From Planctomycetota bacterium (lineage in GTDB: Bacteria > Planctomycetota > J058 > JAJDCQ01): a DNA stretch of 42,688 bases. Location of the stretch: NCBI GenBank assembly GCA_029260755.1, contig JAJDCQ010000067.1, forward strand, positions 1 through 42,688. The letters are read 5' to 3'. Within the stretch, counting starts at the first letter, position 1; the number at the start of each line of letters is the position of its first letter. Below the pieces are notes generated by a model, which searched no databases, was not told where the DNA came from, and was given only the letters and a program-made list of their open reading frames with translations. Positions 32,540 to 42,688 of this stretch are shown one piece after another. A program made the position numbers and the translations under genes.

Positions 32540-33640
32540 CTACCCTGCGTCGTCCTCGAGGGCGCCGGAGCGCCGGACCATCCTCGAGACGGCGTCGGCC
32601 CAGCGCGGGTCCGCGTTGAGCGACGGGACGAGACGAAGCTCCTCGCCGCCGGCCGCGCGGAAGTCTTCCACGGCGCGGATCCCGATCTCCTCGACCGTCT
32701 CGAGGCAGTCCGAGACGAAGGCCGGGCAGAAGACGACGACCCGCTTGATGCCGCGCCTCGGCAGCTCCTCGAGGAGGATGTCGGTGTAGGGCCGGATCCA
32801 CACGGCCTTGCCGAAGCGCGACTGGAAGCAGGTGATCGCGTCCTCCTTCCCGAGGCCGAGGCGGCGGGTGAGGCCGCGCGCCGTGGCGAAGCACTGGGCG
32901 CGGTAGCAGCTCCGGTTCGCGTCGACGATCGCCGCGCAGCAGTCGTCGCGGACGAAGCAGTGCGCGCCGGTCGGGTCGCTCTTCTCGCAGTGGCGCTCGG
33001 GCAGCCCGTGGAAGCTGAACAGGACCAGGGTGTCCGGCGGCAGGGTCCGGTCGGCGACGGGCGCGTCCTCGGCGGTCGGCGCGGGCACCGGGCGGCCGAT
33101 GAGGTCCGCGAGGATCGGCCGGCCGAGCTCGGCGCCGACGTCGAGGTAGCCCGGGTCGTCGTAGAACGCGGGGACGATCGAGAGGAACGGCGTGTTCCAG
33201 AGGCGCCCCGCCTCCGCGTAGACCTTCTCGACGGTCGAGCCGGTCGAGCTCGACGCGTACTGCGGGTAGAGCGGCAGGACGACGACGCGGTCGCACCCGG
33301 CGGTCCGCAGCTCCTCGAGCCCGCTCGCGATGCTCGGGTTTCCGTAGCGCATCGCCAGCACGGTCGGGTGACCGGTCAGCCGCTCGCGGACCGCGTCGCG
33401 GAGCGCCTCGCCGTGCACGAGGAGCGGGCTTCCCGCCTCCGTCCACACCTTCTTGTAGGCCTCGGCCGACGCCGACGACCGGAAGGGCAGGACGATCAGG
33501 TTCAGGAGGAGGGCGCGCCCGACGGCATTGATGTCGATCACCCGCGGGTCGCTCAGGAACTCGCGGAGGTAGCGCCTCACCGCGCGGGTCTCGGGCGCGT
33601 CCGGGGTGCCCAGATTGACGAGGAGAACGCCCGTCTTCAT
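32540..33640 (-). CDS. hemH: ferrochelatase
   Basis: 366 aa. It inserts ferrous iron into protoporphyrin IX, the last step of protohaem synthesis. Signatures: GVLLVNLGTPD at the N-terminus, VLPLYPQYASSSTGST, SFHGLPERH with the metal-site His 211, and FVSDCLETVEEI with the catalytic Glu. Between 218 and 250 there is a Cys-rich stretch (Cys 218, 228, 234, 235, 245 and 250) ending SCYRAQC. Some bacterial ferrochelatases carry a 2Fe-2S cluster on internal Cys residues, so one is possible here. The ATG has only a weak ribosome site. No other haem gene adjoins it. Confidence 0.93.
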   Translation of the reverse strand: MKTGVLLVNLGTPDAPETRAVRRYLREFLSDPRVIDINAVGRALLLNLIVLPFRSSASAEAYKKVWTEAGSPLLVHGEALRDAVRERLTGHPTVLAMRYGNPSIASGLEELRTAGCDRVVVLPLYPQYASSSTGSTVEKVYAEAGRLWNTPFLSIVPAFYDDPGYLDVGAELGRPILADLIGRPVPAPTAEDAPVADRTLPPDTLVLFSFHGLPERHCEKSDPTGAHCFVRDDCCAAIVDANRSCYRAQCFATARGLTRRLGLGKEDAITCFQSRFGKAVWIRPYTDILLEELPRRGIKRVVVFCPAFVSDCLETVEEIGIRAVEDFRAAGGEELRLVPSLNADPRWADAVSRMVRRSGALEDDAG

Positions 33641-33654
33641 GTGCTCGAGCCGTG

Positions 33655-33704
33655 GTTTCCGTCGCTGTGCGTGTGGATGGGGATGCCGGCCCGGGCGTTC
33701 CTAC
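33655..33704 (+). repeat. 50-bp segment shared with the 3' part of the gene at 28606
   Basis: 33657-33703 matches 29288-29334 at about 85% by eye, including the identical core TGCGTGTGGATGGGG and CGGGCGTTCCT. In both places it stands immediately before a 9-nt-period repeat element. Here it is non-coding, upstream of hemH. Confidence 0.65.
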
Positions 33705-33735
33705 GAGTGGAGTGAGCGCTCGGCACGATCGATTC

Positions 33736-33878
33736 GATCCACGGATTACACAGATTACACAGATTGCCGCGGGCAAGCTCCGCGCCGCTGCCGAGCTCGG
33801 CCCCGGCGGCTGCTCTGCCCGGGGACGATCGCCTTCGGCAACTCGTCATCTGTGTCATCTGTGTAGTCTGTGGATCGT
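33736..33878. repeat. 9-nt-period hairpin repeat, family C
   Basis: The left array (33736-33765) repeats ATTACACAG after GATCCACGG. The right inverted array (33846-33878) repeats CATCTGTGT and ends GTCTGTGGATCG. The interior of about 80 nt is GC-rich. It lies between divergent hemH and the zinc-ribbon gene at 34004. Confidence 0.85.
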
Positions 33879-34003
33879 CACCCGTTCGAGGTCGCGATCC
33901 GCGCGCTCGCGACCCGGGGGTGACAGGGTAGGGCGAACCGAGCCCGCGTTCAACGTCCAGGCGTTTGACCGGCCGGCGGGCGCGCCGCCATCATCCACCC
34001 GCG

Positions 34004-34510
34004 ATGGCGAGCTGCCCCGACCACGGCGTCCCGCGCCCCGACAACGACTGCCCCCGCTGCGCGACCGCGCTTCGAAAGATGCTCGAGGTCGACAGCCGCC
34101 AGATGCATCTCGGCGACGCTCGCGACGCCGCCGCCCGCGGCCCGGCCGCGACGCAGAACTTCGACCCGCGGTCGCTGTTCGAGACGGGCGAGCTGCCGCC
34201 GCTCTCGATGCCGCCGCCCGAGACCGACGACATCAACCACACCCGGGCCGACTATCGCCTGCGGGTGCACCGCTGGATCATCCGATGCGCCCGCTGCAAG
34301 GCGCTCGTCCGGACGCGCCGGCGACCGGGCGAGGAGCTCGGGTGTCCCGCGTGCAAGGAGCGCTTCACGATCGACCCGTCGATGGTCGAGCAGGAGAGCG
34401 CCGACGACCTGACGGTTCGCCCCGGGATGCGCGCCTGTCCCTGGTGCGCCGAGGACATCCCGCGCGCCGAGCAGGTCTGCCGCCACTGCCGCCGTCAGGT
34501 CGACGTCTGA
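34004..34510 (+). CDS. multi-zinc-ribbon protein
   Basis: 168 aa from ATG 34004 (no clear ribosome site). Three Cys pairs or ribbons are visible: CPDHG...CPRC near the N-terminus, CARC...CPAC in the middle (about 97-118), and a C-terminal CPWCAEDIPRAEQVCRHC, the short double-CX2C zinc finger common at the ends of bacterial scaffold and regulatory proteins. The linker between first and second ribbons is Pro/Asp-rich. No enzyme domain or membrane segment. It probably binds zinc and mediates protein or nucleic-acid contacts; nothing indicates the partner. Confidence 0.7.
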   Translation: MASCPDHGVPRPDNDCPRCATALRKMLEVDSRQMHLGDARDAAARGPAATQNFDPRSLFETGELPPLSMPPPETDDINHTRADYRLRVHRWIIRCARCKALVRTRRRPGEELGCPACKERFTIDPSMVEQESADDLTVRPGMRACPWCAEDIPRAEQVCRHCRRQVDV

Positions 34511-34877
34511 CGGGTCGGTTCCTCGGGGGCATAACCCTCTACGACAGTTGACCCTCGGCCAGAGGGCGCCGAATTTACCATCTAGGATCTTGCCCCCCTC
34601 CCGGGCCGCTGCTAGGCTCGCCCGCCTCGAAACCCAACCGACACCAGTCTCGGAAGATACGACTCAACCGTCACGACGGTCCAGAACGCGGTCCCCCAAG
34701 GGATCGATCGCGCGTCGCACGAGCTCAGGGGCGTCGACGCGTCTCGGCCCACCTCCCGACGAGGTCGGCCGTATCAACCGTTCATGACGGTCGTTTGGCC
34801 TCGGCACGAAGAAGGACGGAGATGCGGGTCGCGGGGTCAGGAGCCCGGCTCACCGCAGCCTCCGGGAAGGGAAGATC
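34511..34877. other. intergenic region with two similar palindromes
   Basis: 367 bp before the Kelch lipoprotein gene. Two related inverted repeats lie 110 bp apart: ACCGTC-AC-GACGGT at 34667-34680 and ACCGT-TCATG-ACGGT at 34777-34791, both preceded by CA. They may be operator sites. No clear -35/-10 pair is seen, and no gene. Confidence 0.45.
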
Positions 34878-36590
34878 ATGAAGGCTCGCGTCCTGGCATT
34901 CGCGGTCATGGTACTGGCTGCTCTCGCCCTGGCCCCCGGTTGCGGTGGCAGCGGAAGTGGTAAGGCGGCCGGCCGCGCCGGCGGCGGGACGACCGGCGGC
35001 GGAACGACGCCGCCTCCTCCCCCGCCTCCGCCGCCGCCCCCGCCGCCGCCGCCTGCGCCGAATCTTCAGACCGCGACGCTCACCGACGTCGACGGCGACG
35101 AGACGGTCAGCATTGGTGACGAGGTGCTCCTCACCTTCGACGCCGAGGTGCTCGTCGACCCCGCGGCCGACCCCGCCGTCGACCTCGTCCTCCCCGTCGC
35201 GGGCGACGACTTCGGCGCCGGCGCGACGATCGCGTCCGGCCCGGTCGCCGTGCAGGTGGTGATCACCCTCGGCACGGGCCCGGAGCTCCGCGTCTCGGGC
35301 GTGTTCGACGCGGCCGTGATCGGCACCGGCGACCCGTCCGCGATCGAGATCGCGCAGACGGTCAACCTCACCGACGCCCAGGGCGTCTCGGTCAACCCGG
35401 CCGTCGTCGACCTCGGCGGCACCTTCGTCGAGGAGTTCACCCTCGCGGCCGGCGCGCTCAACCACGAGCGCAGCATCCACACCGCGACGGCGCTCGACGA
35501 CGGGCGCGTCCTGATCGTCGGCGGCGTCAACGCGAGCCCGACGGGCGCGACGTTCACGCCGTTCAGCGAGATCTTCGACCCGACCCTCGGCACGTTCACC
35601 GACGCGAACGACCCGGCCCTCGGCGGCAACCCGGGCGGCTTCATGGCGGCGGCCACCCAGGGCCAGCTCATCGCGACGGTCCGCTTCCTCCACACGGCGA
35701 CCAAGCTCAACGACGGGCGCGTCCTGATCTGCGGCGGCTTCGGGATCGAGGAGCTCGACGCCAGCGGCGCCGCGGTCCAGGAGGATCTGACCTCGGCCTA
35801 CACGTTCGATCCGATCACGAACGCGTTCACCCAGGTCGGAGACCTCGGCACGGCCCGCGAGGGTCACTACGCCACGCTCCTGCCGACCGGTGAGGTGCTG
35901 ATCGCGGGCGGCATCGGCAACGCGGGCAACACGCTCGACACCGCCGAGCTCTACGACCCGGTCGCCGACACGTTCAGCCCGGTCGCCTCGTTCATGAACA
36001 TCCCGCGCCAGAGCGGCGCGGCGGCCCTCGTCGGCAACGACGTCCTGATCGTCGGCGGCGTGGCCGTCGTCGCGGGTCAGGGCGCCGGCCTCGCCCCGGG
36101 CTCCGAGCTCTTCACGGGCGGCGCGTTCGGCCCCGGCGCCTCGCCGACGACCGACCGCCGCAACATGAGCGACGACGTCCTCGAGAACGGCGACATGCTG
36201 ATCGCGGGCGGCGACGTCAACGCGATGGTCGCCGAGATCGACCGCTTCGACGCGGCCGGCGGGAGCTGGATCGGCGCCGGGACGCTGACGACCGCACGGA
36301 CGCGCTGCGTCTCCGAGCGGGTCGGCCGCGACGTCGTCTTCGCGACCGGTCAGTCGATCGACTTCGCCGCGGGCACCGTGAGCGAGATCGCCGACGCCGA
36401 GATCTGGAGCGACAGCACGGGCGCGATCGCGAACGTCGTCGCCGTGAACACCGGCCGCGCGAGCGCGGCGATCGCGGCCCTGGCCGACGGTCGCCTGCTT
36501 CTGGTCGGCGGAAGCACGGGCGGCTCGACGAGCATGCTCGGCCTCGACGGCACCTCGCAGGCGTCGGCGGAGATCTTCCGCCGCAACTAG
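34878..36590 (+). CDS. Kelch-repeat lipoprotein
   Basis: 570 aa. The signal peptide ends LALAPGC with lipidated Cys 22. It is followed by a Gly/Ser/Thr linker and a run of 15 Pro (about 45-59), a rigid spacer. An Ig-like or calcium-binding-like beta domain follows (about 62-185; TLTDVDGDETVSIGDE). From about 190 come Kelch blades with the repeated phrase HTATALDDGRVLIVGG and variants (HTATKLNDGRVLICGG, HYATLLPTGEVLIAGG, AAIAALADGRLLLVGG), enough for a five- or six-bladed propeller. It probably sits on the outer face of the envelope and binds protein or glycan. GGGAAGGG precedes the ATG. A strong terminator follows. Confidence 0.9.
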   Translation: MKARVLAFAVMVLAALALAPGCGGSGSGKAAGRAGGGTTGGGTTPPPPPPPPPPPPPPPAPNLQTATLTDVDGDETVSIGDEVLLTFDAEVLVDPAADPAVDLVLPVAGDDFGAGATIASGPVAVQVVITLGTGPELRVSGVFDAAVIGTGDPSAIEIAQTVNLTDAQGVSVNPAVVDLGGTFVEEFTLAAGALNHERSIHTATALDDGRVLIVGGVNASPTGATFTPFSEIFDPTLGTFTDANDPALGGNPGGFMAAATQGQLIATVRFLHTATKLNDGRVLICGGFGIEELDASGAAVQEDLTSAYTFDPITNAFTQVGDLGTAREGHYATLLPTGEVLIAGGIGNAGNTLDTAELYDPVADTFSPVASFMNIPRQSGAAALVGNDVLIVGGVAVVAGQGAGLAPGSELFTGGAFGPGASPTTDRRNMSDDVLENGDMLIAGGDVNAMVAEIDRFDAAGGSWIGAGTLTTARTRCVSERVGRDVVFATGQSIDFAAGTVSEIADAEIWSDSTGAIANVVAVNTGRASAAIAALADGRLLLVGGSTGGSTSMLGLDGTSQASAEIFRRN

Positions 36591-36618
36591 CCCCGCGCAG
36601 GCTCAGCAAGTCCAAACG

Positions 36619-36657
36619 AGAAGAGGGCCCCTCGCCTCAGGCGGGGGGCCCTTCTTC
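36619..36657 (+). terminator. rho-independent terminator of the Kelch gene
   Basis: A long GC-rich stem: the arms AAGAGGGCCCC and GGGGGCCCTTCTT are closed by the inner CGCCTCAGGCG, then TTCTTCATTT. It is located 29 bp after the stop codon. Confidence 0.75.
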
Positions 36658-36674
36658 ATTTGAGCGGCTCGAAA

Positions 36675-36761
36675 ACTCACGCAAAGGCGCAAAGGAGTTC
36701 CGCCTCGAGCCGAGATGCGGATCCGGCGGAGCTCCTTTGCGCCTTTGCGCCTTTGCGTGAG
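36675..36761. repeat. 9-nt-period hairpin repeat, family A (copy 3)
   Basis: Left array 36675-36697 (ACTCACGCAAAGGCGC and on) and inverted right array 36732-36761 ending CTTTGCGTGAG. Here the stem continues inward (TTCCGCC against GGCGGA), leaving a short loop. It lies between convergent Kelch and cyclophilin genes. Confidence 0.85.
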
Positions 36762-36782
36762 ATTACTCGTCCACCGCTTCGC

Positions 36783-37298
36783 CTACTCGCTGACCGTCAC
36801 CTTGATCATCTGGATCGCCGGGTTCGGCCGGTCGCCCGCCGCCGTCGGGGCGTTGCCGATCGCGTTCACCACATCCATCCCGCCGGTGACCTTGCCGAAG
36901 ACGGGATGCTTGCTCCGCCCCTCGGTGAACCAGTCGAGGTAGTCGTTGTGGACGGTGTTGACGAAGAACTGGCAGCTCCCCGAGTTCGGGGCGCCGGTGT
37001 TCGCCATCGAGAGCGTGCCCGGCTCGTTGCTCAGCTTGTGGGCCGGCGGGTGCTCGTCCTGGATGCAGCCGTCGGGGCCGTTGCCCGTTCCGGCGCGCGC
37101 GCTCTGCGGGTCGCGGCTGTGCGGGCAGCCGAACTGGAGCATGAAGTTCTTGATGACGCGGTGAAAGTGCAGGCCGTCGTAGAAGCCGCTCTTCGCCAGC
37201 TTGATCCAGTTGTTGGCGGTCAGGGGCATCTTGTCGACGAAGAGCTCGACGGTGAAGCTGCCCATCGAGGTCTCGCAGGTCGCGGTCGGGTTGGCCAT
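36783..37298 (-). CDS. cyclophilin-type peptidyl-prolyl isomerase
   Basis: 171-aa single-domain cyclophilin that speeds Xaa-Pro isomerisation during folding. [20 protein letters not shown] starts the fold; [15 protein letters not shown] contains the catalytic Arg; [19 protein letters not shown] and [14 protein letters not shown] complete the active site. There is no signal peptide, so it is cytosolic (PpiB-like). It has a Cys/His/Arg-containing insertion ([20 protein letters not shown]) as in longer bacterial cyclophilins. AGAGGAGA precedes the ATG. It is 20 bp downstream of the DUF4013 gene. Confidence 0.93.
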   Translation of the reverse strand: MANPTATCETSMGSFTVELFVDKMPLTANNWIKLAKSGFYDGLHFHRVIKNFMLQFGCPHSRDPQSARAGTGNGPDGCIQDEHPPAHKLSNEPGTLSMANTGAPNSGSCQFFVNTVHNDYLDWFTEGRSKHPVFGKVTGGMDVVNAIGNAPTAAGDRPNPAIQMIKVTVSE

Positions 37299-37318
37299 GT
37301 CGTTTCGATCTCCTCTAT

Positions 37319-38059
37319 CTAGTCGTCGGAATCGTCGTCGTAGTCGTCGTCGTCGCTCGCCGGAGCCTTCATCGGGATCGGCTCGCCGCCCCGCTCGAGG
37401 TAGAGCTCGTAGAGCTGGAACTTGAGGTGCCAGTAGGCGAACCCGATCCAGGCCGCCGCGGCGTAGAGGCCGACGCAGAGCATCAGCTCGCCGGCGAGCG
37501 CCAGGAACGGGGCGGTGAACATCAGGAAGAAGCTCGTCCCGATGATCTGGGCCCAGGTCTTGCCCATGAAGCTCTTGACGAAGCCCATGTCGAAGGCGCC
37601 GCCGAAGCTCTGGGTCAGCGCCGCGCGCAGGATCATCGGGAGCATGATCGCCTGCACGACGAGGTTCACGAGCATGAGCACGAAGAAGAGGACGATGCCG
37701 AGCGCGATCGCGACCGGCTCGCCGCCGCCCTGCGCCACCGCGATGACGCCGAAGACCCCGCCGATGATCACGATGGACAGGATCACGGCGAAGACCATCC
37801 CGACGACGAGCTGGACGAGGAACGGCCAGAGCCCCCGGTTGAGGTACTCGCCGAACTTGCCCCAGTCGAACGCCGGGTAGCTCTTCTGCTTCGGGTCGCG
37901 GTGGAGCGACTCGACGACCTCGCAGAGCCAGCCGGTCGCGACGAGCGGCCCGATGATCGGGATGAGCTGACAGAGCGCCGTGGAGAGCATGTTCATGCCC
38001 CACTCGGGGCTGTCGAAGAACGCTCCGTAGGAGCGGAAGTACTGCATCGACCTGGCCAT
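37319..38059 (-). CDS. DUF4013 membrane protein
   Basis: 246 aa, multi-span. Opening phrases such as [21 protein letters not shown] and a [21 protein letters not shown] loop are typical of the DUF4013 family found in planctomycetes, cyanobacteria and archaea. About four or five hydrophobic segments follow. The C-terminal 30 residues are cytosolic and end in a strongly acidic tail ([11 protein letters not shown]). Function of the family is unknown. A GGAGAGAG ribosome site precedes the ATG. It is 60 bp downstream of leuS and 20 bp before the cyclophilin gene, one transcript by spacing. Confidence 0.82.
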   Translation of the reverse strand: MARSMQYFRSYGAFFDSPEWGMNMLSTALCQLIPIIGPLVATGWLCEVVESLHRDPKQKSYPAFDWGKFGEYLNRGLWPFLVQLVVGMVFAVILSIVIIGGVFGVIAVAQGGGEPVAIALGIVLFFVLMLVNLVVQAIMLPMILRAALTQSFGGAFDMGFVKSFMGKTWAQIIGTSFFLMFTAPFLALAGELMLCVGLYAAAAWIGFAYWHLKFQLYELYLERGGEPIPMKAPASDDDDYDDDSDD

Positions 38060-38119
38060 CGCTGCTCTCTCCGCGAGCCTCGGACCGGGTGAGCCGGGCT
38101 CGCTTCCTTCGGGACTCGC

Positions 38120-40690
<2,571 letters not shown>

Positions 40691-40876
40691 TGTTACTGTC
40701 CATCTCCAATGATGTTCGACGGTGCACCCCGGCCCCCCGGGGAAGGGGGAGCAGGATAATCCCCAGGGCCGCACGCGTAAACCGCCGCCGGCCCCGCCCA
40801 TCGAGCAGACGCGGGGGAGGAGCGGGGGGTGTCGCGCGTCCTGGCTGCTTCGCTTCGCCTTCGGCGAAGGGGATGT

Positions 40877-40992
40877 CACCACGGAGACACGGAGGACACG
40901 GAGGATTCACGGAGAAGCGCGGGCAGCCCCTACCGGGTTGTTGTCGCTTCGCGACGGGATGGAACCACGGAGGCACGGAGGCACGGAGGAGC
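40877..40992 (+). repeat. 9-nt-period repeat, family D (copy 1)
   Basis: Two direct-orientation arrays of the unit CACGGAGGN: 40877-40914 (CACCACGGAGACACGGAGGA and on) and 40964-40992 (ACCACGGAGGCACGGAGGCA and on). Unlike the other families, both arrays point the same way. A small hairpin TTCGCCTTCGGCGAA precedes the first. It lies upstream of leuS, between it and the gene at 41022. Confidence 0.8.
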
Positions 40993-41021
40993 TTCGGTTC
41001 GGCGAAGCCTGTCTCGGCTCG

Positions 41022-41477
41022 TCAGCGCAGGTCGGGCTGCATCTCGATGATCTCGATCGTGTCCGCCGTCACCCGCGCCGTCACTCTTACTCGCAGCGGC
41101 GGCGGCTCTTCGGTGTTGATGAAGTCGGAGGCCTCGACCGCGATCTCGATCGTGAACCGCTCCTCGCCGGCGGACTCGACCCGGACGCTCACCGGCTCGA
41201 GGTAGCGGACCCAGCGGCCGTCCGACAGGTCGGCCGGCACCGGCGAGCCATCTCGGATGGACGTCCGGACCTCGTCGAGGGCACGCTCGAGGTTGCCGAG
41301 GGCCGCGAGCTCCTGCTCGAGCGGGAGGGACAGCTCGGTGTCCTCGAAGTGCCGATCCGCCGCCTCGATGACCGTCCGGGCGCTCCGCCGGAGCGGTACG
41401 AGCAGGGCGACCCCGGCCACGAGCGTGGCCAGGCAGACGAACGCCGCGGCGCCGAGCATCCATCTCGGGAAGCTCAT
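41022..41477 (-). CDS. hypothetical membrane-anchored protein
   Basis: 151 aa. A single N-terminal membrane segment (about 7-30, FVCLATLVAGVALLV) is followed by a helical region (EQELAALGNLERALDEVR) and a beta-rich C-terminal domain with conserved-looking WVRYLEPVSVRVES and alternating strands to the end. The topology suggests a domain outside the cytoplasm held by an uncleaved signal anchor. Its start overlaps the preceding gene by 4 bp (ATGA), so the two are translated together. No family recognised. Confidence 0.68.
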   Translation of the reverse strand: MSFPRWMLGAAAFVCLATLVAGVALLVPLRRSARTVIEAADRHFEDTELSLPLEQELAALGNLERALDEVRTSIRDGSPVPADLSDGRWVRYLEPVSVRVESAGEERFTIEIAVEASDFINTEEPPPLRVRVTARVTADTIEIIEMQPDLR

Positions 41478-42475
41478 CGGGCGCGCACCAGGGTGGTGAA
41501 GACCTCGTGGGGGAGGTTCGTCGCCGCCATCGGCGTGCGCCCGATCGCCGCGTCATCGAAGTCGCGGAAGATCCGTACCTCCACCTCGTAGACGTCGTCG
41601 TCCCACGGCCGCGGCGTCGCCGACGTCGGCGGGTGGATCACGAGCGCCCAGCCGAGCCCCTCGTCGCCGAGATCGCGGACGACGCCGGCCGCCCGGAGCT
41701 CGGGCCTCGGCGGCCCGAGCACCCACTGCGCGGTTCCGGTGACGGCCGCGCGCGACTCTCCGACGCCATCGCCGGGCGCCCGCCCCGACGGATAGCGAAC
41801 GACCGTGGCTGAACGCGGGGTCGTGACGAGGGTCCGGGGCAGCAGGATGAACCCGGGCCGCCCCCGAGCCTCCTCGAAGCTGCCGGGCGGCGGCCCGTCG
41901 GCATCGTCGAGCCCGGGGGCGCCCTCGATGATCACCCAGCGGGCCTCCGTGCCGTCCTCGCAGGTGAACCGCCGCGACGACGCGAACGCGGCCCGGACCG
42001 CGCCGGCGACATCGCGGGCGAGCTCGGCCCGCAGACCCGGCGTCGGCGTCGGATGCCAGAACGCGATCTCCTCGAGGCGGGCCACGGACCACCCGATCCC
42101 GAAGAGGCTCGCGGCGCAGCCGGCGATCCCGATGAGCGCGACGGCCCAGAAGCCGCCGACGAAGATGCGCGTGAGCTGGCGGCGACGCGCCGCCGCCGCG
42201 CCGGCGATCGCGATCGTGCCCGCGACGCAGGGGATGAAGACGACGAGCCCGGCGGGGATCTTCAGGGCGAGGTCGACCGGGCGCGGCAGCGGCAAGCCCA
42301 TGGAGGCGATGACGCCCTCGATCGGAATCTCGACCGTGAGCCAGGCGATGGCCCAGCCGATCAGCAGGATGCCGCCGAGGAGGAACAGCTCGCCGGCGAG
42401 GATGACCGCCCGCCGCCGCTCGGCGGGGTCGAGCGGCGCGTGCTCGGGCGGGATCTCGTCGGTCGATGCTCTCAT
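41474..42475 (-). CDS. hypothetical multi-span membrane protein
   Basis: 333 aa from ATG 42475 (a GTG 18 nt upstream is possible). Three hydrophobic segments lie in the first 140 residues (VILAGELFLLGGILLIGWAI, IPAGLVVFIPCVAGTIAIAG, FWAVALIGIAGCAASLFGIG). A larger soluble domain follows, with strands such as ARWVIIEGAPG and GFILLPRTLVTTP, then EVEVRIFRDFDDAAIG near the end. The soluble part is probably extracytoplasmic. It is coupled by a 4-bp overlap to the 151-aa protein; the pair may form one complex. No known family. Confidence 0.68.
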   Translation of the reverse strand: MRASTDEIPPEHAPLDPAERRRAVILAGELFLLGGILLIGWAIAWLTVEIPIEGVIASMGLPLPRPVDLALKIPAGLVVFIPCVAGTIAIAGAAAARRRQLTRIFVGGFWAVALIGIAGCAASLFGIGWSVARLEEIAFWHPTPTPGLRAELARDVAGAVRAAFASSRRFTCEDGTEARWVIIEGAPGLDDADGPPPGSFEEARGRPGFILLPRTLVTTPRSATVVRYPSGRAPGDGVGESRAAVTGTAQWVLGPPRPELRAAGVVRDLGDEGLGWALVIHPPTSATPRPWDDDVYEVEVRIFRDFDDAAIGRTPMAATNLPHEVFTTLVRAR

Positions 42476-42598
42476 GGCGGCGGCCCGCCCCACTCTAGCT
42501 GCTGGCAGCCGCCGCCACGAGAGATCGACCTCCTCCTAGCCCGCATGGGGCATATCAACTTCGCTCAGGTCCGATGGGCTCGCCTTCGGCGAGCAGAT

Positions 42599-42630
42599 GT
42601 CACCACGGAGGCACGGAGACACGGAGGAGC
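42599..42630 (+). repeat. 9-nt-period repeat, family D (copy 2)
   Basis: An array starting TCACCACGGAGGCACGGAGA, preceded by the hairpin CTCGCCTTCGGCGAG as at 40877. The matching second array, if any, lies beyond the window end. Confidence 0.75.
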
Positions 42631-42688
42631 GACTGAGGACGCCGTATCCCGGCTCGCACGAGCCGACCGGCTCCAGGGATGGCTCCCT

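Noticed and set aside
32223..33776. Frames with AKAQRRK, LCAFAPLRE, DYTDYTD or ICVICVI repeats, here and near 8900, 33700, 36700 and 40900
   Set aside because: They are translations of the 9-nt-period repeats (three codons per unit) and occur in several frames and on both strands, so they are not proteins.

Overview
The window is about 42.7 kb of very GC-rich bacterial chromosome. It has compact coding blocks, mostly core housekeeping genes, separated by gaps full of repeats. Several features suggest a free-living, aerobic, Gram-negative-type heterotroph: many lipoboxes, a pyruvate-dehydrogenase-type complex, proline dehydrogenase and a ferrochelatase. Two membrane-anchored Ser/Thr kinases with a shared N-terminal module, a HEAT-repeat lipoprotein, a Kelch lipoprotein, a DUF4013 protein and abundant hairpin repeats would fit Planctomycetota or a similar large-genome lineage. 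No rRNA or marker phylogeny is available here, so the assignment is inference.

Layout. 1-757 is a scar of a tyrosine-recombinase element: the 3' end of an integrase plus two equally spaced copies of its terminal sequence. 758-5826 (minus) is one tightly packed unit read as clpC, lipoprotein, metallophosphoesterase, ArsC-family reductase, lipoprotein, with a good promoter before clpC. 6004-6898 (plus) has a YciA-type thioesterase and a lipoprotein. 6899-7549 is a large inverted repeat whose two hairpins have compensatory base changes. 7550-12292 (minus) is lipA, E1-alpha, E1-beta and E2 of a 2-oxoacid dehydrogenase complex, with a repeat element between E1-beta and E2. 12528-15560 holds a membrane protein, proline dehydrogenase, a YbjN-like protein and two overlapping tiny genes. 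15805-23758 holds two Ser/Thr kinases, a MITE, a HEAT lipoprotein, a secreted tetratricopeptide-like protein and an SR-rich zinc-ribbon protein.

24610-30573 contains truD, several hypothetical envelope proteins and a P-loop ATPase. 30758-32079 is a minus-strand array of 12 tRNAs (Val, Glu, Asp, Gly, Lys, Leu, His, Phe, Ser, Ser, Arg, Cys in transcription order) with a 41-codon His/Arg-rich reading frame in its only large gap. 32540-42475 holds ferrochelatase, a zinc-ribbon protein, a Kelch lipoprotein, a leuS / DUF4013 / cyclophilin unit and a final pair of membrane proteins.

The most striking non-gene signal is a set of intergenic repeat families of unrelated sequence built to the same plan: arrays of a 9-nt unit, most of them with an inverted array at the other end. 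They occur at 8896, 13384, 29347, 29541, 32221, 32406, 33736, 36675, 40877 and 42599. Because 9 nt is three codons, they read as repetitive peptides in every frame and are easily mistaken for genes.
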